From the IMG/VR virus record IMGVR_UViG_3300025413_000099, positions 1-28,616 of that record: a DNA stretch of 28,616 nucleotides. One strand, given 5' to 3'. Of this stretch, positions 7,265-15,037 are shown one piece after another. The notes below the pieces were generated by a model. That model worked only from the letters and a program-made list of their open reading frames with translations, had not been told where the DNA came from and ran no database searches. The position numbers and the translations under genes were made by a program. This DNA comes from a virus. How positions within the stretch are numbered: the first letter of the stretch is position 1; each line of letters begins with the position of its first letter.

Positions 7265-7897
7265 TTAACCACCTATGGCTAGAGTACGTGCTGTACGTCC
7301 AATATTTACGCCTAGACCAGTTACGTTTCCTGCTCCATCAACTTGTGTAGCATTATCGTAACAAATTGTCATAGCAATATCTAATGGATCATTGTTTGTG
7401 TAATCCCCACCTTGGTATGTAACAGTTTTAATCCAGCATCCGTCCAATTGGAATGTTTCCAATACATTTGGAGTAAAGCTACCGTTACCACCATCTAATA
7501 TTTCAATTAGTGTGGCAAACTTGTAGTCAATACCTGAAGCTGCACTGGCTTGTTCAAAGAAATCAAATTGTTTTTGCATTTGTTCAGCAACTTTTTTACT
7601 AACAGCATTAGTAACATCATCACGAACATTTAGTTTAATATCAGCAAAACTATGACGTCCTGCTAATTTTACTGTGCTGTTATAAACAGCCACTTTAATT
7701 TCTTCAAAACTAACTTCTGGACGAGTCACGTTCATGACTTGTTTGGTTAATTCTGTTGTAGGATTACCAGCCACGCCAAAGCCATTTAAAGTAACGCGAA
7801 AACGATACCTTAGTTTTGGCATCAACAAACCTTGGGAACTTGATCCCGCGTTGTTTGCTAACGGTACTGAAAAATTACTTAAACTTGAAACTGGCAT
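7265..7897 (-). CDS. 19: Tail tube protein, T4 gp19-like
   Basis: This is the subunit of the inner tail tube, through which DNA passes. It has 210 residues, against 163 in T4 gp19. The tube-fold pattern is visible: LRYRFRVTLNGFG at 29-41, VMNVTRPEVSFEEIKVAVYN at 50-69, a helix around 90-115, and the strand FQLDGCWIKTVTYQGGDYTN (about 144-163) followed by PLDIAMTICYDNA. A good Shine-Dalgarno, AAGGAG, precedes the ATG. The gene follows the sheath gene after 22 bases and ends in a terminator, the usual gp18-gp19 order. The gp19 fold is shared with gp48 and gp54, but size and position favour the main tube protein. Confidence 0.92.
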   Translation of the reverse strand: MPVSSLSNFSVPLANNAGSSSQGLLMPKLRYRFRVTLNGFGVAGNPTTELTKQVMNVTRPEVSFEEIKVAVYNSTVKLAGRHSFADIKLNVRDDVTNAVSKKVAEQMQKQFDFFEQASAASGIDYKFATLIEILDGGNGSFTPNVLETFQLDGCWIKTVTYQGGDYTNNDPLDIAMTICYDNATQVDGAGNVTGLGVNIGRTARTLAIGG

Positions 7898-7919
7898 GTT
7901 AAATGCTCCTTATTCTTAA

Positions 7920-10900
7920 TTATTTGCTTCCAGAGCCAGGAAATCCTGCCCCAAGGTTACCAGCCGCAATCGCACCAGTGTTAAGGATACGTAGCGGTAT
8001 GTAAATGAATTCAACTGCTTTAACTGGTTCAATAGCAATGTCTACATGCAATTCATTTCTATCAATAGTAGCAGGTGTGTTGTTACTTGTATCACATACT
8101 ACAATGAAGTCATTCAAAGCACGTTGACCAACCAATTCTAATAGCAAACTTTCAACAGCATTTTTAACTTCACCACGTGTTTGATTGTCATTTGGCTCAA
8201 ACAAATATGGTTTAGATAATATGCTTAACTGTCTACGTAGGTAACCTACTAAGCGAGCTACGTTGATACGATCTAATGCGCTAGAAACCTTTGAACGTGT
8301 GTATTGACCCATGTTAACAATGCCAGCACCTTTTAGTGTTGCGATTGGATTAACTTTAACACTGGCCATTATATCACGTAGGCTTTCATATAGGCTTACT
8401 GTTTGGAATTCGCCTGTAGTACTATCAATGTAGCCTACTGAAGTAGCATTGATAATTCCACCGCGATTTAAACCAGCTGGAGCAAACCACTCATAGCTTA
8501 CGGCATCACTGTTAACGATTGTGCTTAACATCATGTGACTTGGCGGAACAACAATTTTGTTACCAGTATTGTCATTGGTCAACCCACTTGGATAGAAGAA
8601 TGCCAAATAGTCATCATATGTTACCGCACCTTGATCACCGTTATCTGCGGCAAGTGCAGCGTTGCTACCCCAGTTATTCAATGAGTTAGAATCTGCCGGT
8701 AAACGGAATGGTGTATCACCAATGACAAATGCTGTGTTACCAACATCTGTATTATAGTTAACTAGGTTTTGTACTACTTCAGGATATCCTGGGCAGGCAA
8801 TCAAGTTAAATGTCAATGTTTCAGTATCACGGATTGCTGTGTTTGTATCAATTGTTGCTTTTAGTGATTCAACAATAATACTGCGTTGTGCTAAACGACC
8901 AAATTGGCCTTGACCAAGCGCATTATTAGGGCTAACAGAAACCCAACGATCACCCACATCACCTTCAACTCCGGTGATATAGTTCATCATGTATTTCTTA
9001 ACATTGTTACCACTCCAACGTAGGTTATACAAACGTGTACCCTTTGGATATAGTAATGGACTTACACAGTCGCTATCAACATAGTTGCTGTTTAATAGTG
9101 CTGAAATTGTAGCTGGTTGATAATTAGTATCAACTCCTGATGTCCAGCGAGCATCTGCGTAAACCCAACCATTTGGGGTATGATGGTCGGTGGTATCTTG
9201 TAATACCCAGCCACCAGTTACGCTGTTGTAAACATAAATTACTTGACCATAATTGTCAATGACTGCTGTACTGATCCAAATATCACCAGTTACCAATGCG
9301 TTACCATTGCTCTGTGTTGTTGGAGCTAGTGCTGACACAATTGGACCGTTTGGATCTGTACTTGGGAAAGCGTTTAAATAACCAACCCAAGCACTGCCGT
9401 TGTTGTATAGAATATCAACTGAACTGATACTGCTGTCAAACCATAGTGTACCATCTGCTGGAGCAGTACTTGGTGCTACAGCGGATGCTTCGTAAACCAA
9501 TGGAGCCCAGTTACTGGCAATAAATGTATAAGGAGGATTTCCTGATACTGTGGTTAAATCAGCCATAGGAGCTGTGTACAAATTAGGAGTTCCAGTAGCT
9601 GTCATTGTTGCTGAATCGTAGCTGTAAGCACTAAATCCAACATCGGCCAACGGAGTACCTGCGTAGTCATACAATTCAAAATCACCACCCAATGCGTGGG
9701 TAATAGTTAATTTGTTTGTAAGTGTATTGTAACTAGCACTGACATTAGTCATACCAGATACGTTAATTGCTGTAGCAATGTTAGCCGCCAATGTGTTTAC
9801 AAAATCTGACGGAACAGTGATAGTTGCTGTATTGGCCCACTGTGCTGAACCTTGTAATGTTTCTCTGATAACAAAAGTTTTGTTAGTTAATGTGCTCTTG
9901 AAGGTAGTTGCTGGACTAACAATAGAAGTTGGACCATTACTTGTGTATCTCTTAACTTTGAATTCAGCAACCGCTGTTGTAGCAGTTGTTATTCCATAAT
10001 GATCAGGATCAGTTTCAACATAGGTTGTACCTACAGCGATGTTTGATCCGCCACCGGCAAAATCATAATTATATAGAGCTTGTAGGTTGCTGTTGTATAA
10101 TGGGGCTGTTACACTAGTCCAACTAGATGTAGCACCATTGTAATATTTTACCACCCAATTTGCGCCCATACCAGGAGTAGTTGTTTTAATCCATACACTA
10201 CCAGTATCTGCGCTTGATCCAGTTGATGTGGTAAAATCTGGGTAACTTGTGTGTGGTCCAATTACTAATTGTTTTCCACCATCAAAACCATATTCTACTT
10301 CTACCCAAGCATTGCTGTTTGCTGATGTCTTGTAATATAAAGCATCAGGAGTCATTGTTGCGCCGTTGTCTGATGTAACAATCATAGCATAGTCGCCTGG
10401 TTTGCCAAAACTATCAGCTGGAAGACCTGCTACTGTAGTAGTTGCGTCAAAATTATCATTGTCAATGATTAATGGAGTTATTACACTAAAACTCTGTGTT
10501 GAACTACTCCATTGGTTAATACCAAATGAGCTAGTTACTGGATTCACCCAGTAAGTGCCTGCTACTGGCGTACCTTCTGGAGCAGTAGTTGTAGGAACAA
10601 GTTGTCCTAGGTCAATATCAGCACGAACAACATAGGCTTTTGAACTAATACCTAATAAGCTGTATGCCGCTTGTAATCCATATTCGTTTAATTCGTCGCC
10701 GTTAATAGGATTGCTTGACGCATCTGTGTAAAAACGCGGTGTACCAAATGTATCGGTTAAGTTGCGTTGACTTGATAGCACATACACGTTACCAGCATTG
10801 GAACTTAAAGTACCCTGTGCTGTGCCTGTTGCGCTGGCGTTTTGTTTGTTCGCCGCGGTAGCAACGAAAATAACTGGAGTGCTGCCAGGGGCTGCCGGTG

Positions 10901-10961
10901 TGTAGAAACTCTCGTCTACTACCGTTACGCTTACGCCTGGGGAACCTAATACTGTAGCCAT
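7920..10961 (-). CDS. 18: Contractile tail sheath protein, T4 gp18-like, with large insertion
   Basis: This is the sheath subunit that contracts to drive the tube into the cell. It has 1013 residues, far longer than the 659 of T4 gp18. The N-terminal arm (SPGVSVTVVDESF at 7-19) and the C-terminal core are typical, the latter with KGAGIVNMGQYTRSKVSSAL, then RRQLSILSKPYLFEPND, and a final strand VEFIYIPLRI. Between about residues 122 and 610 lies a long insertion made of degenerate modules of the form G-x-x-W-(I/F/V)...Y...G..W, at about 135-151, 189-219, 254-281, 504-525 and 559-585. These would sit on the outside of the sheath. A strong AAGGAGA ribosome site precedes the ATG, with a GCTAAATA late-promoter box upstream. 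Confidence 0.95.
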   Translation of the reverse strand: MATVLGSPGVSVTVVDESFYTPAAPGSTPVIFVATAANKQNASATGTAQGTLSSNAGNVYVLSSQRNLTDTFGTPRFYTDASSNPINGDELNEYGLQAAYSLLGISSKAYVVRADIDLGQLVPTTTAPEGTPVAGTYWVNPVTSSFGINQWSSSTQSFSVITPLIIDNDNFDATTTVAGLPADSFGKPGDYAMIVTSDNGATMTPDALYYKTSANSNAWVEVEYGFDGGKQLVIGPHTSYPDFTTSTGSSADTGSVWIKTTTPGMGANWVVKYYNGATSSWTSVTAPLYNSNLQALYNYDFAGGGSNIAVGTTYVETDPDHYGITTATTAVAEFKVKRYTSNGPTSIVSPATTFKSTLTNKTFVIRETLQGSAQWANTATITVPSDFVNTLAANIATAINVSGMTNVSASYNTLTNKLTITHALGGDFELYDYAGTPLADVGFSAYSYDSATMTATGTPNLYTAPMADLTTVSGNPPYTFIASNWAPLVYEASAVAPSTAPADGTLWFDSSISSVDILYNNGSAWVGYLNAFPSTDPNGPIVSALAPTTQSNGNALVTGDIWISTAVIDNYGQVIYVYNSVTGGWVLQDTTDHHTPNGWVYADARWTSGVDTNYQPATISALLNSNYVDSDCVSPLLYPKGTRLYNLRWSGNNVKKYMMNYITGVEGDVGDRWVSVSPNNALGQGQFGRLAQRSIIVESLKATIDTNTAIRDTETLTFNLIACPGYPEVVQNLVNYNTDVGNTAFVIGDTPFRLPADSNSLNNWGSNAALAADNGDQGAVTYDDYLAFFYPSGLTNDNTGNKIVVPPSHMMLSTIVNSDAVSYEWFAPAGLNRGGIINATSVGYIDSTTGEFQTVSLYESLRDIMASVKVNPIATLKGAGIVNMGQYTRSKVSSALDRINVARLVGYLRRQLSILSKPYLFEPNDNQTRGEVKNAVESLLLELVGQRALNDFIVVCDTSNNTPATIDRNELHVDIAIEPVKAVEFIYIPLRILNTGAIAAGNLGAGFPGSGSK

Positions 10962-10994
10962 GTTTTAAATCTCCTTAATTGGATTACTTTGTTT

Positions 10995-11002
10995 TATTTA
11001 GC
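10995..11002 (-). promoter_or_regulatory. Putative late promoter of the sheath-tube operon
   Basis: The minus strand reads GCTAAATA, about 33 bases before the gp18 ATG, with AAGGAGA between. This is the most conventional arrangement of a late promoter, leader and ribosome site in the window. The call is by resemblance to TATAAATA. Confidence 0.45.
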
Positions 11003-11024
11003 TGTATATTAGAAAAAAACCAGG

Positions 11025-11031
11025 GTAAATA
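11025..11031 (+). promoter_or_regulatory. Putative late promoter of the HNH gene
   Basis: The plus strand reads GTAAATA, 30 bases before the ATG of the HNH endonuclease. A GGGCGGG stretch precedes that ATG and may act as the ribosome site. The region 10962-11061 thus looks like a divergent promoter region; nothing else is visible in it. Confidence 0.3.
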
Positions 11032-11061
11032 CCATGACAAAAGGGCACGAAAAGGGCGGGT

Positions 11062-11397
11062 ATGAGAAATTTATGTAAGATATGTCGACAAAGACCAGTA
11101 GCAGTCAACTACTATAAAGAAGGAAGACCTTATTATAGGTCTAAGTGTGATCACTGTAGCCGAAGCCGTGAACAAGGAAACCCGTTATGGGCTCTAGCAG
11201 GCTATAAAAAGAAGAATGCCTGTGATAAATGTGGATTCAGTAGCAAACATATGGAACAGTTTGATGTGTTCCATATTGATGGAAATTTAATGAACAACAG
11301 CGTCTTGAATCTTAAGACGGTGTGTGCCAATTGTCAACGAGTCCTACATAAAGAGGGCGTTCGCTGGCGTCAAGGGGCTCTAACTCCGGACTTTTAA
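11062..11397 (+). CDS. HNH-type endonuclease with multiple zinc-binding cysteine pairs
   Basis: It has 111 residues. Four CxxC pairs are visible at 5/8, 29/32, 54/57 and 88/91, and an HNH-like core HIDGN at 71-75 is followed by N79, N83 and VCANCQ. Small proteins of this type are common in marine T4-like phages and are annotated as HNH endonucleases. They may be free-standing homing endonucleases that spread between phage genomes, or may process DNA during packaging. The gene stands alone on the plus strand between the minus-strand sheath and gp1 genes. Its last 86 bases overlap the end of gp1 on the other strand, suggesting insertion at the gp1 3' end or genome compaction. Activity is not shown by sequence. 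Confidence 0.85.
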   Translation: MRNLCKICRQRPVAVNYYKEGRPYYRSKCDHCSRSREQGNPLWALAGYKKKNACDKCGFSSKHMEQFDVFHIDGNLMNNSVLNLKTVCANCQRVLHKEGVRWRQGALTPDF

Positions 11398-12019
11398 TCA
11401 ATGATCTAACCTGAGCATATAAATTGTCTATACTGCTGTCATTTTCTAAAACATGATCAAATTTGGTACCTACCCAAGCAGTCTCTGACGCATGTATGCC
11501 CAACTGTCTCATTCGATTTGAAGCAAGTGCCCAATTTATACAGTGATCTCCGGCATTCATGTCTGCGGCATCTCGATACCAGTCAGGCTCTGGGCCACGC
11601 TTTACCCGAATAACAATACCGCCCGCATCACGGATTGATTTAATTTCGTTAGGGAATCGACAATCACTGATAACAACATCGTCCTTACTGTTGCGTAGTT
11701 TGTTTTCCAGAGCAGAAATCCAAATATCATCATGAAAACCATTGCGACAAACTTCTGTGCCCCAATATTGTAATACCCAACGTGGGGTTAGGTGTGGCAT
11801 GTCTAACCGTTCAGCCCACCAAGTGTCCACTTGTTCTCGCCATTCACGGGCAGAATTAGTTCGACCTTCTAACATAGTTCGATCCCAACCAAACACTTGT
11901 GCTACTGCGTCCTTTAAACTACCGGCAAAACTTTCTCTTCGAAAACCATGAAAATTTGTCAAATAGTCAGCAATAGTATCTTTACCTGACCCAATAAAAC
12001 CACACACACCAATGATCAT
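11312..12019 (-). CDS. 1: Deoxynucleoside monophosphate kinase, T4 gp1-like
   Basis: This enzyme phosphorylates dNMPs to dNDPs with ATP for phage DNA synthesis. It has 235 residues; T4 gp1 has 241. The P-loop GFIGSGKDT is at 7-15. Other family marks are WREQVDTWWAERL (residues about 60-72), LQYWGTEVCRNGFHDDIWI (about 84-102) and the nucleotide-binding stretch VVISDCRFPNE (about 114-124). The start has a GGGGGA ribosome site. The C-terminal 28 codons overlap the convergent HNH gene. In T4, gene 1 also lies near head and tail genes, so its place in a structural region is not odd. Confidence 0.95.
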   Translation of the reverse strand: MIIGVCGFIGSGKDTIADYLTNFHGFRRESFAGSLKDAVAQVFGWDRTMLEGRTNSAREWREQVDTWWAERLDMPHLTPRWVLQYWGTEVCRNGFHDDIWISALENKLRNSKDDVVISDCRFPNEIKSIRDAGGIVIRVKRGPEPDWYRDAADMNAGDHCINWALASNRMRQLGIHASETAWVGTKFDHVLENDSSIDNLYAQVRSLIKSPELEPLDASERPLYVGLVDNWHTPS

Positions 12020-12069
12020 ATAGTATCCCCCAGTTAATAATTTATTTTATTACAGAAATGTTAAACCAG

Positions 12070-12810
12070 TCAAGGATTTTTTTTCAGTAAATTTTCCAGG
12101 AAACAATAATCATCGTGATGATCGGTTTCAGTATCTACAATGAACTGTGTTGACGGATCTGTTAATTTGATCCAGTGTTCGTAATAATATCTGCCAGAAT
12201 CGTTACCTGCTAGTGGATCTGGTAGTGTGCGTATATGACTTGCCTTGGACCACCAAAAATTACCGCTAACTGTATTATTTTCATCAGAGCGCAGATCCTT
12301 AATTCCCACAAGATCACAATTTTCTAACATTTTGATACAAGTGGGCCACTCAGTTACACAGTAGTGATTTAATATTTCTCGCCAGCAGGCCACTTGTGGA
12401 GTAGCACTGACCACACCCTTGGTATGTAGGTATAATACATCAAAATCATCTGTTTGAGATTTAAGCCATAGTAGATGGAGCGTCTGCCCTTCGAATATAT
12501 TGACTTCACCGGTATCTCTAAAGTCAATAATTTCAACCCACGGATATCGAACACTGACGTATTCTCGTAGTTTTGAAATAAATGTCACCGCTGAAGATTT
12601 ATTGCGGTTCAATCTAAATGGAATGCCAGTACCAGGAGAAATTTCTCCATAATGCTGTGGCATGGTCACCGCCATACTGACCTTACGGGCTATGGTGTGT
12701 AATTTGCTTTGCTGGATTAGCTGTAGTTGCTGATCAATCCACCAATTCCACATGGTGTATCTAGTATCAGCGGGAATAAAAACATGGTAAAATAGTTCAA
12801 TAGGTTTCAT
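12070..12810 (-). CDS. Glycosyltransferase-like protein
   Basis: It has 246 residues. Two motifs mark a glycosyltransferase-like family found in phages, giant viruses and polysaccharide loci: YLHTKG at 127-132 and SGNFWWSKASHIRTLP at 182-197. The N-terminus (IELFYHVFIPAD) looks like the first strand of a Rossmann-type fold. No clear DxD motif is seen, though D123, D125, D173 and D177 are candidates. The acceptor is unknown; a host surface polysaccharide, modified DNA or a virion protein are all possible. It lies between gp1 and gp13 on the same strand, with no good Shine-Dalgarno. Membrane segments and a signal peptide are absent, so the protein should be cytoplasmic. Family placement is from motif memory, so the precise reaction is unknown. 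Confidence 0.7.
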   Translation of the reverse strand: MKPIELFYHVFIPADTRYTMWNWWIDQQLQLIQQSKLHTIARKVSMAVTMPQHYGEISPGTGIPFRLNRNKSSAVTFISKLREYVSVRYPWVEIIDFRDTGEVNIFEGQTLHLLWLKSQTDDFDVLYLHTKGVVSATPQVACWREILNHYCVTEWPTCIKMLENCDLVGIKDLRSDENNTVSGNFWWSKASHIRTLPDPLAGNDSGRYYYEHWIKLTDPSTQFIVDTETDHHDDYCFLENLLKKNP

Positions 12811-12825
12811 TGAACTAGTATAGCA

Positions 12826-13611
12826 TTAGCCGGTTACCCATGTCAACGGTGTTCCGCCTTCTTTGTAGTTAATTAGATCTTGCTCTAAAACTTCTAATTC
12901 AGCTTTGCCTTCATTTTTAAGAGCAGTGCCGTTTAGTTGAATACCGCCTTGTGGACTGGCAATAGTGGCAAATTTTTCACGAGCCTCGCCTAATATAATT
13001 TTAGAACTGGCCAGGGCAAAGTCCTTGATCCATTGTCCAGCAAAATTATCCGCTAAAATGTCAAAATCTGGACGATAGTTGTACATCCAAACCAGTACTT
13101 CTTCTTCAGACTGCGGACGTTGCATAATAGTCAATACTTTATTGGTCCTATTGTAGGTAAAATTGATATCACTACCAAACATTTTACCAACTTGTTTTTG
13201 GTAACTAGCAAATGCGTAATAAGTAGCCAAGCCGCCCATGTTGGTTGATGCCAATAGATAGGTGTTGGAATAGGCCAAGTTAAAGGGCTCGAACAAACTG
13301 CCGCCATCGCCACCACCGCTTCTACTACCAATACTACGTCTAAATAGCTGTCGAATTTCTGTTACTTCTTTGGGCATGGTGTAATCATTCTGATTAACCT
13401 GTAGCGTTAGGAATCCAAAACTTTCTTCTTGAGCATTACTGCTTCTCTGACGATATTTGGCAAGAGCTCGATCTATAGCAACATTATAGTGCTTGGGATC
13501 CAGTTCTACATCAACCATCCCATCACCTAGGAAAGTCTTAATGTAATCTATAACTTGTTGGCGGGCGTTTTCATTTTCGTTCATGATAATATTTAGCCGT
13601 GTGCTAGCCAT
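12826..13611 (-). CDS. 13: Neck protein, probably T4 gp13-like
   Basis: It has 261 residues; T4 gp13 has 309. The N-terminal helix-loop pattern VIDYIKTFLGDGMVDVELDP (residues about 20-39), then YNVAIDRALAKYRQRSS, matches the start of gp13-type neck proteins, which form the ring at the portal vertex that joins head to tail. The C-terminal half has KVLTIMQRPQSEEEVLVWMY and a helical end with FALASSKIILGEAREKFATI. A second ATG at codon 10 is possible; neither start has a convincing Shine-Dalgarno. The gene is transcribed away from gp14, and the two starts lie only 13 bases apart (13611 and 13624), so the divergent promoters overlap coding ends. In T4 the two genes run in the same direction. Confidence 0.7.
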   Translation of the reverse strand: MASTRLNIIMNENENARQQVIDYIKTFLGDGMVDVELDPKHYNVAIDRALAKYRQRSSNAQEESFGFLTLQVNQNDYTMPKEVTEIRQLFRRSIGSRSGGGDGGSLFEPFNLAYSNTYLLASTNMGGLATYYAFASYQKQVGKMFGSDINFTYNRTNKVLTIMQRPQSEEEVLVWMYNYRPDFDILADNFAGQWIKDFALASSKIILGEAREKFATIASPQGGIQLNGTALKNEGKAELEVLEQDLINYKEGGTPLTWVTG

Positions 13612-13616
13612 AAATA
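13609..13616 (+). promoter_or_regulatory. Putative late promoter of the gp14-halogenase operon
   Basis: The plus strand reads CATAAATA, one base off the T4 late consensus TATAAATA. It ends 7 bases before the ATG of the HNH remnant and overlaps the start of gp13 on the other strand. It is the best candidate to drive gp14, gp15, NUDIX and halogenase. Confidence 0.5.
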
Positions 13617-13623
13617 CATTACT

Positions 13624-13779
13624 ATGCCAATACTAAATTCATTTTTGACCAACAAGTACACTCGCTGGTATTATGCAATTGTTGCCAACGCACAGAGCAG
13701 AATAACCAGCGATTACACAGAAAAACATCATATTGATAATTGCAAGGTTGTCAAAGGAGAATTAAAATTCCTCGTCTAA
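13624..13779 (+). pseudogene. Truncated HNH homing-endonuclease remnant (51 codons)
   Basis: An ATG at 13624 opens a 51-codon frame that ends at TAA 13777-13779. Its residues NKYTRWYYAIVANAQ (10-24) and YTEKHHI (31-37) match the N-terminus of a common phage HNH homing-endonuclease type, in which EKHHI holds the first histidines of the active site and is normally followed by IPRSLGG and a further 100 or more residues. Here the match stops right after HHI, and unrelated codons lead into the ribosome site of gp14. The body of the nuclease is therefore missing. The fragment may still be translated as a leader, since its stop lies 10 bases past the probable gp14 start. No other function is visible. 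Confidence 0.65.
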
Positions 13780-14984
13780 GTTTATACAAACCCGAAAAGG
13801 GCAATGATTTTAGATTCCTTGATAGAATTATCAATGAAGAATTCCAAGTTGGTGGGACTGATGTATTTGTTCACAAATATCTAGGACCTGTAAATCCAGC
13901 AGAGGGGACTGCTACCCCGGCAGTTCCAGATACTAGTGCTAATCCTATTCCTGAATTAAGTATCCAAGATGTGCTTTTAATGGAAAATAGAGATAGAAAC
14001 TATGCTCCTGACATTTATGTTATCCGTGGAATCTATACCATGCAGGATTTGGATTTTAATCTAAGTCAGTTTGGTATGTTTTTAAGTAACGATAATATTT
14101 TTATCATGTTTCACCTACGCGGCACTGTAGATGCGCTGTCTAGAAAAATTATGCCTGGCGATGTCATTGAATTACCTCACTTAAAAGACGAGTATGGACT
14201 AGACGAATCGTTGGTGGCCTTAAAAAGATTTTATGTTGTTCAAGACGTTACTCGTCCAGCGGCTGGATATAGCCCTACATGGTACCCGCACTTACTACGT
14301 GCTAAATGTGTACCTCTAGTAGATAGTCAAGAATACAAACAAATCTTTGATCAAGATGCTGGTAATGGAGACGGCAGCACATTGCGAGACCTACTGAGTA
14401 CATATCAACAAAGTGTTGATATTAATAATCAAATTATCGCCCAAGCAACACTGGATGCGCCACAAAGTGGATTTGACACTACCCCTTTGTACATCGTACC
14501 TCTTACAGATGCTGGGCTATTAGACGTTGCCGACGCATCAACAATGGATCAAGATGCTAGTATTGAACAACCTGCCTATGATGCCAGTATTGTGCTACAT
14601 AGTCCCAGCAAGATTGAATATGTTTCTTATCCCAACGGAGGTGGTACTCAACCTCCTGATGGCGCACCATTTAGCGCTGGTATTGAATTTCCAGGCGGAG
14701 CAGTGGTAGGTCAATTCTTTTTAAGAACAGACTATTTGCCAAATGTACTTTATAGATTTGATGGTAAACATTGGATACAATGGCAAAAAGATGTTAGAAT
14801 GACCATGAATAATTTCAGTAGCAGTGATGTTGCGCCAGGTACAGTGTTTGCTGGACAACAAGTTAGACTAACAGAAAAAACTGGATTCATTAATAATACT
14901 GCTACTATAACACTGAATGATGGATTAACATATCCACAACGTCAACCATTGAGTAAAGTATTAAAACCTAAAGCGGATCTCTAA
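13767..14984 (+). CDS. 14: Neck protein, T4 gp14-like, with probable ATT start
   Basis: This protein joins the head to the tail together with gp13. The family signature is clear: FRFLDRIINEEFQVGGTDVF near the start, then MENRDRNYAPDIYVIRGIYT, DFNLSQFGMFL, IMPGDVIELPHLKDEY, and WYPHLLRAKC with PLVDSQEY. The length of about 405 residues exceeds T4 gp14 (256). The extra C-terminal part has a W-rich module, GQFFLRT...YRFDGKHW at about 315-336, like those in the sheath insertion. No in-frame ATG exists near the start. AGGAG at 13755-13759 lies 7 bases before an ATT codon at 13767, which would give the N-terminus (M)PRLSLYKPEKG. The only conventional alternative is TTG at 13740, adding nine residues without a ribosome site. 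Confidence 0.9.
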   Translation: MPRLSLYKPEKGNDFRFLDRIINEEFQVGGTDVFVHKYLGPVNPAEGTATPAVPDTSANPIPELSIQDVLLMENRDRNYAPDIYVIRGIYTMQDLDFNLSQFGMFLSNDNIFIMFHLRGTVDALSRKIMPGDVIELPHLKDEYGLDESLVALKRFYVVQDVTRPAAGYSPTWYPHLLRAKCVPLVDSQEYKQIFDQDAGNGDGSTLRDLLSTYQQSVDINNQIIAQATLDAPQSGFDTTPLYIVPLTDAGLLDVADASTMDQDASIEQPAYDASIVLHSPSKIEYVSYPNGGGTQPPDGAPFSAGIEFPGGAVVGQFFLRTDYLPNVLYRFDGKHWIQWQKDVRMTMNNFSSSDVAPGTVFAGQQVRLTEKTGFINNTATITLNDGLTYPQRQPLSKVLKPKADL

Positions 14985-14997
14985 AAATATGTATATC

Positions 14998-15005
14998 TAT
15001 AAATT
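14998..15005 (+). promoter_or_regulatory. Putative late promoter box before gp15
   Basis: The plus strand reads TATAAATT, one base off the T4 late consensus. It lies in the 53-base gap between gp14 and gp15, just before the AAAGGAGG ribosome site. If it is used, the transcript would start very close to or inside that ribosome site, so it may matter less than the upstream promoter. Confidence 0.35.
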
Positions 15006-15006
15006 T

Positions 15007-15037
15007 AAAGGAGGCTACGGCTTAACGCCGTTGTAAT
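15007..15037 (+). promoter_or_regulatory. Shine-Dalgarno, hairpin and minicistron in the gp15 leader
   Basis: AAAGGAGG at 15007-15014 is the strongest ribosome site in the window, yet no ATG follows at the normal distance. A 5-bp hairpin (ACGGC 15017-15021 with GCCGT 15027-15031, loop TTAAC) lies just downstream. With the hairpin folded, the effective spacing to ATT at 15038 becomes 8 bases. T4 genes 25 and 38 are known cases where a leader hairpin brings a distant ribosome site close to the start. A 15-codon frame, MYIYKFKGGYGLTPL, runs from 14989 to its TAA at 15034-15036 across this region; it has no clear ribosome site of its own. Confidence 0.5.
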
